A stretch of 64,000 nt of DNA, taken from assembly GCA_019843655.1 (NCBI GenBank), contig JACDQD010000006.1, forward strand, positions 23,206,246-23,270,245, read 5' to 3'. The translations under genes were made by a program, and so were the position numbers. This document shows positions 23,705 to 35,600 of the stretch, in pieces. How positions within the stretch are numbered: position 1 is the stretch's first letter; each line of letters begins with the position of its first letter. The notes below the pieces were generated by a model. That model saw only the letters and a program-made list of their open reading frames with translations, was not told the DNA's origin and did not search any database. This DNA is from Lethocerus indicus. Its lineage: Eukaryota; Arthropoda; Insecta; Hemiptera; Belostomatidae.

Positions 23705-24845
23705 GTATGTACCGTTATTGTGAAGGGGCAGCCCTTGCACAATAACCGAGCGGTATAAAACTATTTCACATATTCAATCCGGGAGCGAAATGCGGGGACT
23801 AAATTCGCCCAATTAACTGGCTGTGCTCAAACTTTCCAAGTATTTACTAAGACTTTGGGCCAACTCCGAAAGGCAATATAAACTTTCCCTCCAAGCCGAT
23901 CCGCCGGGCCGTCAGGTGGTTTTTCGGACCCCTGAGTAACTGTTAAATTTTAAATAGGAATTTTAATGTTCAATAAGTGAAATTATGTTTCATTCACTTT
24001 TAAAGAGAGAAATCCACGCATTAATTTTAATTATGGCATCTAATTTTTAGCCTTTTTTGACATCCTAAAATTATGTAAGCGCGACAGTTACAAATAAAGT
24101 ACACTAGATTCAAGTAAACACAATAGCAATATTCTATGACACAAATAAAAAATCAAGTAACGGTAAAAGAAAGAAAATGCTTGTTTCGAATTAGTAAAAT
24201 AAATTTTCAATAATCTAATAACAAACCATTTTCGTATATATAATATATTGACGTAATGTGGCAAAATAGTCTCAAAGGTCTGTCCTTTTATCATATTATC
24301 ATATATCTATAAATACCGTCTGCTTGAGAAGCACTTAAGAATCCCAATTAGATTCACTCGTTAAGGGAGGATTATCCTCGTGCCGCTGCTCAGGGAGATA
24401 AGAAGAATGGATCAAAAGGGAAAATGGAAGGCCAGTTTTAATACTTAGCCCTGTGCGACAGTCATGTAAATTGGGGCCCTTAATTATGGCAATGTATCCG
24501 GGGCCCTCCTGGTTGAAGGGACGCCCTCTCAGATCGGTGCTCGACGACATGCTTTACTTTAATAAGCACTCGACTGGGGTGCACATTAACCGAGCACTTG
24601 ATGCGAGTGGCCCACTTCTCGCCGGTCGATGTCGTCCGGGGCCGCATTGGGACTTACGCTTGTCGATTCGTTTAGAAAAATTATCCGTAATCTTGACCGC
24701 GGACCAACTGTAGTATGGACTTGAGTTATCGGGTACATATTTTAATTAGCGCTTTATACGTTTGCGGCTTCTCAAATATCTGAGGAGACATTCTCACCGT
24801 GTCTTGTGGATTTAAAAAAAATGTGTAAATGTATCTAAATATTTA

Positions 24846-24848
<3 letters not shown>

Positions 24849-24895
<47 letters not shown>
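24849..24895 (+). repeat. (AT)23 microsatellite
   Basis: An uninterrupted AT dinucleotide array, one of three long ones in the window (also 28273 and 58096). Confidence 0.95.
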
Positions 24896-24897
<2 letters not shown>

Positions 24898-25923
24898 AAA
24901 ATGTTTCCGAATGGTTGAAATAGATATATGTAATTACATGATTTTATGTGGAGGCTTTTGCATCAACAGCGATTACTATGGGATATAAAGTGAATAATAT
25001 GACGATAAGAGGCACCAAAGGTAGCTAACCAATTGCATGACCTATTAAATAAATCTACGGGATGCCGCTATTGCCAATTAAACAAACAATCGCTGATTTC
25101 TGATATTTTCTTAGGACTTTCCGATACTCATAAGCTCTCGAAGACATGGAAATATTACTGCGATTGACATTTCCGAATCGCATGCGAGAGCGGCGGCGGA
25201 GATAAAGTGTGCCGAAAAACAGAATACAGAAAGATTGAATCGAGGTATTATCGATTATTTGTCGCCTGAGGGCCTACGCGTTTCCGCTGCGGGTGCCAAT
25301 GCAATTACCGGAATAAAAGGTACATCCGACAGCTGTCAGGGGTCTGACATAATAATGCGCAGTTCTAATTATTTCGTTTCGGCAGTCCTTCAACGCTTTG
25401 GACCCAGATAATTTTGTGTTATTTCAATGATACTGATGACAATAAATTCATTTATTTATTAGACCCCACTTTTATTTATTAGATCGTAACCATTTTAATA
25501 TACCGATATGCCTGGGTTCACTGTGACCAAGCCAACGATGCAACCGAGCAACTAATTTCGCATTTACAAATATACGGAAGGAATGCAATTGACGATGGCG
25601 AAAAGCCACCGGAAACACTTGGGATAAAATCAAGGAGTGGACCGTGGTATATCAGAAGAGTGATGGTTTTAGCCGAAAACGCTAGGGGAAAGTGTCGAAG
25701 GTGAAAACATCATTTCTCTTCCCTTCTACGCACTATGTCGGGATATTAAGGGCGGTGAAGACAAAAGCGAAAGAAAAAAAAACAAGGCCCGGGTTGTAGG
25801 TGGAGACCGGACTGAGAGGATGAGATGGTGAAGGGAGGCTAATGCTTTCGGGCTCGCGGGGGCCCGCAACCCTCTGTGGGGTGGCGGGGGTGGTTACCTC
25901 ACCCCTACTACAGAGGAAAGGTA

Positions 25924-25953
25924 AGGGGCAATCACGTAATGCACTCCTAATGC
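25924..25953 (+). repeat. Perfect 30-bp direct repeat, copy A
   Basis: Starts AGGGGCAATCACGTAATGCA and ends CTCCTAATGC. It is identical over 30 bases to 27012-27041, while the flanks differ from the first base on each side. It lies within a GC-richer island. It contains TAATGC and an ACGTAAT core of the kind bound by bZIP or homeodomain factors, but no function can be assigned. Confidence 0.8.
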
Positions 25954-27011
25954 TCTCATCTCTCCCGTCCCTTTACCCACCGCTGGCCGCTACCCGGCTA
26001 TTTTGTTCGGGTAGTTGGCGAACAGAAGCCGGTGAAAGTAGCCGATATCGGTTGGCTGGAAATGAAGGTGGCCGCAGGGGCCCGGCTTTCTTTACTCGAT
26101 GAGGGACCGGCGCGAATCAATTGTTCCCATTTGTTACATTTATTTATTTCACTCCATCCGAGCATTAATCTATTACATTTAACTAAGAAATTTTTGTGAC
26201 CTCATCACATTCATCCATACCACTTATATTAAGGCCAAATAAGTCAGATGCTGTAATTATTCGCTGGAAATTGGAATGCTTTTTAATCTGAAGATATTTC
26301 GTCTGCACTGTTTAATGGAGAAAATGTGCAATTAGAATAAGAAACTTTGTTCCTGCTATTCCACACGGGTTAGTATGAAGAGCAGAGACAGAGATGCATG
26401 ACCTAATGGAGCTGACAATTCCAGAAACAGAGGGAGTACCAAATGTAGAAGGTCAAGAGGAAGTGCAAGACAAGTGTATCTTGAAATGCTAGGGGTAAGT
26501 TCAATCTGCAATGGTTTATTTGCGCAACATCGAACTGTATCCACGATTGGTTCCTAGAATGTAAAAGAATTCTAAGTTCTATATAGGCTCAGAAGAAATT
26601 ACATTTTATGATTATTGTTATTCAAGGATTTCAATGTGCCGATTGCAATGTGTTCTAAGCCTACGCTGTTATAAGAAGTTGCAAACTGGTCATAATATGA
26701 GAGCGAAACTTTAATAACCGAACTCGAAGTTTCGATTTCCAGCTGGAGGCAGACTTTTGAATAAATCGCTCAACTTATCTTTAGCGCATAATTGGGCTAT
26801 ATTTGAGTCGAGAGGCATTCAGTACCGTTAACGACATTAGGTGAGATCGATAGTGAGTTGGCCGGGGGTGGCTGGAGGGGGTGTCGCATAGGAGAAAGGG
26901 CTAATGTGGGAGGGTGAAGAGCCAGTTTACGGAGGGAAAAACGAGACAAGGGGCGGCGGAGCACGTGTCGGTGCCGGTGTTGATGCCAACCCAGCCAGTC
27001 TAACCCGGACG

Positions 27012-27041
27012 AGGGGCAATCACGTAATGCACTCCTAATGC
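27012..27041 (+). repeat. Perfect 30-bp direct repeat, copy B
   Basis: Identical to 25924-25953, same strand, offset 1,088 bases. The flanks are unrelated by eye apart from pyrimidine-rich composition downstream. The perfect core between diverged flanks argues for selection, recent gene conversion, or a small mobile or structural motif rather than for a plain old segmental duplication. Confidence 0.8.
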
Positions 27042-27771
27042 CCCACGGCTCTTTCTCCCACCGCCCCATCCCTCCCACACTCCCTCCCTCCCTACCGTAC
27101 GTGACCGACCCCTTAAAAAAGAGCCGCCTATTAAAACCGCCACTTCTCTCCATGTTCCCCACCCCCGCCCCTTTTTAAGAATTCCACCCCTCCCTACATC
27201 TGAGTTTACCCGTGACATAATAATTATTCCGGACGAAGGGTAAGTTTGAACACAACTCAAATATGTTTTCTATCCCTCGCTCGTTTGGACATGAACTAAA
27301 CCTGTTTCGCTTTCTGCCGATTGTTTATTTTCTTAACTTTTTAATCAAATTATTATTAAAATTACTACTATAAGTACGGTGTAGCAAAATATTCTGCAGT
27401 TATTAATTTGTGCCTAAGGATGACGGTTTGTATTAAGGGAAAAAATCTCAATATTTGTACGTTTCGTGCGACTAATCGGGTTTCCTTTAGTTCATTATTT
27501 TTAATGTATAATACTTCGTATTCCATTTATTTTGGTGATGTTTTTAGCCGTTAAGCTGGATGAATATAATAAGATTGGCTGAAAATGATTAGTATCATAA
27601 ATTGATGATGCAGCGTAAACAGATTGCATTCGATTAACCGGTGGCGCGGACAAAAAAAAGATTTCTGTAGAAACGTATAATTGGACCGCGATCGAAATAT
27701 GGACGCATCACTTCAGTTCAGATGTATGCCCCAGCAATAGAGCCATGTAATATCTCACCAATATACAGAGG

Positions 27772-28269
27772 GGTCTAAAATATGTATCCACTGTTTAACA
27801 GTCCGTAACTTACAAACTAATTGACGGAGTTGTCTCATTTTTGGTGAAAGTGTAGCGCGTGTTAATGGTCACCATTAACATCCACACACAAACGATGCCG
27901 CCGAACTGCAGCACCAGCTACTGACTGCAACGTGTTCAGTTGGATATTTGCACATGAATGTACGATGGATTCTCGTTCATCCAAGTTCATCCAATGTGCG
28001 TGGCTTTTGTCGATAAACGACTGTTCAAAACTGACTTCCTTTCATCGAATGTAAGCCTTGCGCCAGCCACGTTTACTCGTGTAACAAGGTACAACTAACA
28101 ACAAGACACTGACTATCTGGCGACTGTCATCTGACAAAACAAAACAACGCAATACAACGCTTGTATGCCGATTTCCGGAACTACGAACTATAACACTACC
28201 AAAAATGAAACAACTCTGTCAATTAGTTTGCAAGTTATGGACTTTTAAACAGTGGATACTTTTTTTGGA

Positions 28270-28271
<2 letters not shown>
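27772..28271 (-). mobile_element. Internally deleted Tc1/mariner-type transposon
   Basis: Terminal inverted repeats of 74 bases (27772-27845 and 28198-28271, reading GGTCYAAAA inwards) match at 66 of 74 positions. Between them, on the minus strand, are the first 15 or so codons and the last 50 or so codons of a transposase-like frame joined by a deletion, so this is a non-autonomous derivative of a mariner-family element. The right end abuts an (AT)n array, consistent with insertion at a TA dinucleotide. On the left, TA lies a few bases outside the repeat (ATATACAGAGG). The element is about 500 bp; full-length relatives are usually near 1.3 kb. Confidence 0.85.
27862..28070 (-). pseudogene. 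Deleted mariner-type transposase remnant
   Basis: Reading on the minus strand from 28070, GTG-GCT-GGC-GCA encodes (V/M)AGARLTFDERKSVLN, a typical transposase N-terminus whose start ATG appears mutated to GTG. The coding trace then jumps, after a short non-matching joint, to a C-terminal segment containing LDERESIVHSCANIQLNT and ending RHRLCVDVNGDH followed by TAA at 27862. The ending resembles the ...CIDVNGDHFEHL class of C-terminus in insect mariner-like transposases, where a helix-turn-helix domain precedes a DD34D/E catalytic domain. All catalytic residues lie in the missing middle, so no active enzyme can be made. Confidence 0.75.

Positions 28272-28272
<1 letters not shown>

Positions 28273-28324
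<52 letters not shown>
28273..28324 (+). repeat. (AT)26 microsatellite beside transposon end
   Basis: An uninterrupted AT array starts one or two bases after the right inverted repeat of the mariner-type element. Either the element inserted into an existing TA array or its TA target site later expanded. A 205-codon minus-strand frame runs through the array and is an artefact of it. Confidence 0.95.
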
Positions 28325-28326
<2 letters not shown>

Positions 28327-31300
28327 CTTCAAAGACAGATTTATGAATTCGGTCGTTCGCAATGAATTCGTCGCTTATTTCTTTGAGAGGTAACCGAGCT
28401 TTCTGGTTATATTCGCGCTTCGGAGGTAATCCACTGGGAGTATCCCGGTTTCTAGGGTACACGGGGGGATTAGGGAGGCAGCCGGAAGCGTTGCTACACG
28501 CGCAGACAAAACTGAAGGTACATACTGGCGAGGGATGATGAAAACAGGGATGGGTTCGTACAACCCGAGAGTCGTTTTGGAACATAAACTGTACTCTGAC
28601 CGGAGGCGTCGCACTAAGCCTGGCCCTTACCTGATTAGCGAACATTATTTTTTTTTTAGAATCAAGTACAAGTACATGACAGATGTGACGCATACCGTGT
28701 CCGTTATGTATATATGTCGGGCTAGGCGGAGTGTACAAAATTTGGTATAAATTTTGTAGAGGCGACACGGCCTGGTACTGACTGGTCGGGGAAACCGAAC
28801 TGAGTTGGCCTTGACGCAAGAAGGTAGAATGGCCGTTGTGTGGGCCCAACATTCTTGTTTATTGTCGCGACCCCTTCATATTTTATATATATTGTACGCT
28901 TTGTATGGGGCCAGTCACGGACATTTTTGTGTTATACTAATATTTTCGAAGGGAATTATTCTTGAAACAAATGTTAGTAAATTGGTAATCACGTTACCAA
29001 AAATCATCCGAATCATAATTCGGTGTTATTCGGTTACTCGTGTAAGATAACCAACAAAATTTTCAGTCATTTAGAATTGCTTCTGTACACATTTTGAACT
29101 AGTTGGAGTCTTTTATATCGGCGGGCAAGGTGGGCGGGCGAGAACATTGGTCCCGTAATCTCTTCCTCACTCTGAGCCCTTCGGTGGGGGGGAACAAAGC
29201 ATCCATCCTCTCCGGATAAGGATACTACGTAATAACCAGGAGGGCAATAATAAAAACGCCGTAAAAATATAGATGTATAAGTTTTATAAATAGGGGCTCT
29301 CGGCTCCCTCGAGCCAAGATTGAGGGTTTTGGTTGGAGCGGGGGGGGGGGGTGAATAAAACGCGGCATCAACCCTTGTTTCAAACCGGAGGTGATAAAAA
29401 TATACAGAGAATATAAGAGGTTGGGAGGGGGAGCTTTATCCAGCCGAGCCAACATTCCTCCACTTTTTTGTCTTATTTACAGAGCGCCAGTTTTATTTCC
29501 TGTAAAACTACTTACCGGAATCCGTTTCCGGTAGTTTCCGCAGTGAATAGCAATTTCGGAAACGTCTCGAAAACTGGTTAACGTTGCAAATAATAATAAT
29601 ATTAGTTTCGAAAATGATTTATTAACGAGTCCGATTCCTGGGAACGAGATGAATTTACAAACTGCTAATTCATTTTCATGAATCGGATCGCAAATTGTTG
29701 TTCTTTTTTCAGTGATTACTTATGAGTATAAAATACCTTCCACGTAACCAAACTTTGTCGAATTAATTTTTTTATTAGCAACTACTTTCCGTCTCGCTCA
29801 CTTCATTTTTTTTATTTATATACCGATGAAACCGGCGGCCACCGAATGTATAACGCGTGCGTCCGGATATCGCGTGCAGAAATGAATTTCGATTTCGTGG
29901 GTGGCACGACTCGAGGGCCCGGTGCTCTTTGGGCCTTTATCTCGAAAGATTTTCAACACAAAATATAGGGGTTATATAAATATGATTTAAGCGACAAGAG
30001 TGCCGGACGGAAAATTGAACCGGCCGGTCATAATGAACGGTCGGGAAATTGACTTTTCAGGAGTTTCCTTTTTATCATCCCCCGGGTATGATTTGAGTTC
30101 GTTCGGTTAACGCCGAATAACCCGTACGTTTAATGAAGAGATTAAACACCGGTCCTACTTCTCTTCCACCTTACCTTCCTTTATTACCGCCTCACTCTTA
30201 ATGCCCGCTTCTTATTAAGTCCGGCCTTTAATTATGAGCAATGATTAAATGCGGTGAACTTTTCATTATCGGGGAAATGACTGTAGTAAAATTATTATTT
30301 ATCCGACTTTATTAACACCGTAAAGAATTGGCATCGAAGCTCAAAATGAGGTTCGTCGTAAAGACTCGATAGAATCATATCGTGGAATTTAGGCGATAGT
30401 GTTAATTTAGGCAGAAACGAACATCGACATTCTCAGAAAATCATTCTATTAAGTATCTCTATATACGGTACAGAGAGGTAAGGTACTTACCTCGTGTAAC
30501 TTCAAAGAATTGGGTTAAATCTTTGATATTTATTAACGGCAATTTTATTTTCCTCTTTACAGAAGTGACGCAGCTGAAGAGTGGTAATTGAGATGAAAAT
30601 TTGCCCAGCAATTGGAATTGTAAGCACCCAGATTCGAACGCCGATGGTGGACAGAATAAAACTCATTCGAAAATCTCCCATTTAGTGTTATAACTGGGCC
30701 CAGGGCAGGAAATTCGAAACAGCGTATCAAGGAGCGCGGGAACGTAACGGCCCGATCATAGCATACCTAGGATCATACGGTGTCAGCCCTCCATCAATTT
30801 GACAGGCGGCCCTAAATCGATATTGAACAATGAAATGCCACGCGCTATGGACCAGACAATCCGGTATGTCCGAGGGCAGACTAGGCGCAATTTCCCCGGC
30901 TCGGCACACTCCCCGGGGCGATACACTCCGAGTCAATGTCTGGATATCCTCCTGCCGGAGATCGTGTCAAATAATAGCAGATGGCTGGACCTGACGGAAC
31001 CTACGCACTTCGGCCGCACCGCCGGCCTTCTCTCGGACCAATCATAATTGTTACTGCCCCGTCAATTTGGCGGTAATCGTTGAAATTTAAATATTCAGAA
31101 TATACAAAAGACGCATGCCAAAATAATAAGTCCGCCGGGAATGATATCCCGTACGCCCCGTGCTTTGTATGTAGCACCGCAACATTAGAAACGGGGTTTA
31201 TGCATTCTTTGGAGCGCGGGTGTGGAATATTATCCGCGCAATTCTCCCGTCTGCTCTTAGGGCAGATCGGTTTCAGCTGTGAGACCCCGCTGTACGTGAG

Positions 31301-32529
31301 ATGTTAAACGCCCGGAACAACTGACAAATGCTCAAACTGCAACCGATATACATAAGTATACCGGTATATTTCTGACAGAATGCCACTTAAACCGTAAACG
31401 TGACGATAATACATGCAGATCTTTTGTATAAGATACAGATCTCGGTATTAAAACCGCTATAATATTTTCATGCCATTGTAGTTTGTTACGACCATATATA
31501 TGATTTAAAGAAAAGTTTAATCAAGTAGTGTTTGTTATGTATTCATTATGTTCATAATTGCGTGAAATATTGTCGCATTTTCATAGATATTTTCTGAAAT
31601 TTCGATTCGTGCCAACCTTAAGGCGGAAAGACGGGTTGGAGACAGTTTTAGACGTTATCATCTCCGGGGGAATAATATTTATTTTTCGCTTTATTTCGCG
31701 ATTTTTTCTCCGGCTCTGAGATATATGCGCGTTAATCTTCAGAAGCGTTGGAGCTTCGGTTAATGAAGAGGAAACATTCGATACCTCTGATGTCTTTTGA
31801 GCAATAAATCTTTCAGCGTAGACGTGGTGGTGGCGTAACGATAAAAAGCGTTATATCGCCGGGCTTCGGTTTTCCGTCCGAACGCGTTTCAACCGCCGCC
31901 GAGCTCACTGCGTCAAACGCTGAGACAAACCGATGCACACGGGTATTAATACGCGCGTGTCGTTCGGTAACGATCCGTCCGCTTACGGTGCACAAAATGT
32001 ACACGTTGTATGATTTTAATTGTTTGCACGAATTGTCGGGAGACTGAAAACAGTGGCTTGTTTAATCCCGAATGGGCCAATGGAGTGGCGGCATTCTTTC
32101 GGGCGGTATATATCATTGGTGTGGGAACGGAGGGAGTGGGAAGGGCCTCCCAAGACGAATCGGGGCCGGGCGCGTTGGGTTTCGGAACCCACTTGAATTA
32201 TTTATCCGCTGTTGTGTGGCTGTGGGCGCTGATTCGAATTTGATGGATATTTCATCCGGCGCTGTGGGAGCCGGCTACGTCCAAACGAGGATTTCATTGG
32301 AAACGCGACCACCTTTTCAGATTAGTTCAACACTACAGTCTCTACAATAGTCGGCACAATATAATAATTTAAGTCCCCGCGCAGGGAGGTTATGAAGTAC
32401 TCAGGTAACGAATCTTCTTCGTGGCTACAAAAATAAAATAGGTTTTGACACTTCCTCTGAACAGAATCGGTAACGCATTAGTGGCTGCAGCTATAAAATA
32501 CTGTTGTATCTTAGATTTGCCCCGATAAT
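28325..32529. other. Non-coding DNA, possible intron
   Basis: No supported gene is visible. There is a 12-G run at 29340-29351, and there are GC-richer blocks with ATTA/TTTAAT cores at about 29830-30260, 30700-31060, 31840-31990 and 32060-32300 that may be regulatory. A pyrimidine-rich acceptor-like sequence ends at about 30562, but its downstream frames close quickly. TATACCGGTATA near 31353 is a perfect palindrome. Confidence 0.5.
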
Positions 32530-32690
32530 CCTACTAAAGGACCTCACCCGCCCTACAAAAGTGACTAACACCGCTGCTGAAGATGGCGAGCAGCCGAAAC
32601 CGGTCTAGCAAAGGACCGAACCAGCGAGAGGAGACAGAAACACACGAAATCTACGGTATTCGAATCCCTCGCAGACCACAAAACATGTAT
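32530..32690 (+). mobile_element. Penelope-like element fragment, copy 3
   Basis: In plus orientation: a leader (AAGTGACTAACACCGC), the hammerhead core, then GAGAGGAGACAGAAACACAC, GAAATCTACGGTATTCGAAT and the tail CCCTCGCAGACCACAAAA. It matches copy 2 (minus strand, 18.4 kb) closely over the core and first tail half, and the fragment at 19025-19065 over the second tail half. No coding region is attached. Boundaries are approximate. Confidence 0.55.
32573..32609 (+). ncRNA. Hammerhead-ribozyme-like motif, copy 3 (best preserved)
   Basis: GCTG (32573-32576), CTGAAGA (32577-32583), a 12-base stem II in which GGC pairs with GCC around a GAGCA loop with one extra T, GAAA (32596-32599), self-complementary ACCGGT (32599-32604), C at 32605, and TAGC (32606-32609). 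Stem I is GCTG with TAGC. The predicted cut is after C32605. A two-base-pair-scale stem III built from a palindrome is expected to work in tandem or dimeric RNA. The inserted base next to stem II makes activity uncertain. Confidence 0.55.
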
Positions 32691-35600
32691 ATTAAACTAG
32701 TGTGGCATCTATAAATTTCGGATCTTTCATATTATTTCATAGAAACCGACGAAATATTCTCCTATAAGGGGAGATAGGCAAGTATGTTTTACGTCTCAAC
32801 ACTGTTACTATACCCCGGTCCGTTGTAGCCCACCGTTAGGATTCCCGCATTCATTGCAGACTCCCGGTATTGAATTGAAGATGGGGTTAAATGCAGCCGC
32901 GGTTTAATTTCTCCGGCGACGCATTATACTAGTGCCCGAGGGCCAACTTTAATATTTACGTTCTGCTGATGTTTTACTGCGCACCTTACCCGTTTCATTA
33001 AGCCCGATGAATGTTTTATTGTGGCCGTTATATGCTTACGGTTCGTTTTTCATTGCTCCCGGCTCCTTATTAATGCCGAGCGTTTTATGACCCCGCGAGG
33101 TTTTATGGTGGGAGTACTTTTATTAAGACTGATGTTTTGTTCGACAAACAATTCCTCGAGTCGTTAAACCATAATTTTAATTTGTTCCCCTTGTAATCTA
33201 CACGAGCATTGATGGCGGTATATTTTCGTTTTAATAATTCATATTTCATCCCCAATAAATAAGGGCAATTATTTTATAAGCGGGGTCCGGTGCGGCAATA
33301 CACGCATTCTAAACGCGTTATGAGATTGCAAATCATAGTGAAATAATTGATAAATCCAACTTTACTTCCATCTGTTCAAGAATAAATTTCTATTTAAGCC
33401 TCAGCCAACCCATCATATAAGGTGAATGATGATTTTTATTTATGCCTCAAGCCTATAAAAATTCCAGAGATGTATGTAAATGGCATTAAAATCAATAAAC
33501 CGCCCCAATGCATTTCCGCGTTCTAAAACAGCCAGTTACCTTGGGACGTGAAAGCTCCCACCAAAACCGGGGTAAAACCAGTTAGCGACGCATGTACCTT
33601 TTTTCCAGTTCGTGCGGGGCGATCATTAAGTTTCTCAACTTTTCCACCCCCCAACTTTTTGAATAACTCAGCCTGAAAGAATTGGAATACTGTCAAGGTC
33701 TTATATCGGGCGCGCGGTGAAAAACGGGATTAAATATGATAAAACCGATAACCGCAAGTAATTAATTTATTAGAACAAATATACGAACATTTCAAATTTA
33801 GTGAAACTATTTTATTAATTGTAGTACTATAGGTAATGCCTAAATGAGTTTTACCTTTCTACTTAAATATGAAAAACATCGATAAAAATAGATAACTCAA
33901 TAATATAATAACATAACGTACATGGTGTGTATAAAACAACATATTGGTTTATTTATCGAGTTTCTTGTTACAACAATTACTTACAATGTTACACATTTCG
34001 TAGAAATTCTACAAATACGGTGTTGACAGCCGACATGTTATTGGATATGTCGATTATTGAACATGCATTGGGTTTCATGATGGATATAGCAGCATTTCAT
34101 TTCGTTTATTATTGTTTGCTGTTTTTCTTCGAGTGACTCGGCTGAAAACACCGCAATATTTTTTCGTCGACGTAGCGATAAATTTCGCTTCGTAAGAAAA
34201 TCGTTTATTCTAATTAGTGTAATGCGATACAGGGACGCCTCCGTCCGCAATATAAGATATTGGCGTAAAATAAAGTGCGGCCCTCCACGACTAATTTATA
34301 ATTCAATAATTTACTGTGGGGTTGACGTTTTTTTTTTCGGGTTGCTTTGGCGGGGGAAGTGGGGGTAGGGGAGCGTGCAGCATGCGGCCCCGATCCCCTT
34401 GCACAGGGTGTGAGGGCTCACGCTAGTTTAAAATTGAGCTGTTTAAGCATGCGAACCCACTGGAAATGGGTTGAATCCCGGCTGTTTTCCTAGAGAAAAC
34501 CGCTAAAATCGGGTATTTAATTTATTGACCGATTAATACCAGGAAAATGTCTGGAAAGATTCGCTGTCCAAGAATTGTAACAATTAATTGATTTTATTAT
34601 ATTACTCTCCGGTATTTTTTAGGCTGAAAGTTTATTTATGTTTATGGAGGCTTATGAAATAATACGAAAAAATAAAATTATACAATGGTGAATTGTTGGC
34701 AATGCTGAGAATATACTACCTCCTGGAGTGAAAAGTAGGAAAGGTTCCGAGGCAATGAAATCTCTTTATATGCTCACCTCAATTATCAGGTCTACCTTTC
34801 CTAATCCCCTTCAATGGATTTAATTAGCCAACAGCCTATCAAAGAACAAAACAACAATTACATTTGATCTCGTCCAGGGATAAAAGGATTGTAGGGAGGG
34901 CAGTAAAAAAAGTCCCAAAGGAGTTCGGTGGGATGGCCGACTGGTTGGGAAGGGTGAGTGGAGGCGGCCGAATATTTGTCTGCGTTCTGAGCTCTTCATT
35001 GGCAAATGAACTCCCCTCCGTCCCGGGGAGTTCCCATTTGCCAAGGTAATTGAACCCATTTCACTGGGAGTAGTTACCATGTTTAGCGAAATTCAATTAC
35101 TAGTCCGCTTCCTCTAATACCGTCGGTTCAATCATGGTGCATTCTATTCTTGTGCCTCGGCTCCAAATGTGCACCCTCCCCATCGCCCTTTCTCTCTCCC
35201 TCTATCTCTCTCTCTCACTCTCTACTGGCCCTATCTAGCCCTCTCCCTCGATCAGTTCCACTCTCACCGTACAGTCTCCAATCCGGCAAACATTCTGAGA
35301 GTTGTAGTGCGGGCTGGGATGATTGGATGGATAGGGGAGGAGGCACGGCTGTAATCCTGTAAAATACACAAGGCCTCGGCTGGTGTTTTATTAGGGATTC
35401 TTTGTAGCCGGATATTTCTATCTTGTTCGGTTCGTTTAGAGTCGATTTCCAGTCTTATTCATCACTGCTGATACAGGTAGAATTGCTCCAGTTCTGTTCT
35501 TTTATTAAATACACCAACCCTCTAATTTGTTTTCATTCGTCTAAATCACTATTTACCCGTAACTATGTTTGGATTATAGTACGCCCCAACACCTCAAAAA

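Larger units (their letters stand above)
23705..27771. other. Non-coding DNA, possible intron
   Basis: If the flanking exon is real, this is the start of a very long intron. It holds an (AT)n array (24849-24895), GC-richer islands at about 24340-24710, 25780-26110 and 26820-27240, and a pair of identical 30-bp sequences inside the last two islands, all listed separately. A patch at 26380-26480 is open in several frames. Nothing else is supported. Confidence 0.5.

Noticed and set aside
28235..28852. 205-codon minus-strand open frame
   Set aside because: It runs through the (AT)26 array (Tyr-Ile repeats) and into the mariner inverted repeat; the length is an artefact of the dinucleotide run.
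34438..34470. AACCCA/TGGGTT hairpin followed by a GAATCCC motif
   Set aside because: Looks tRNA-like at first but has no cloverleaf; only a simple 6-bp hairpin.
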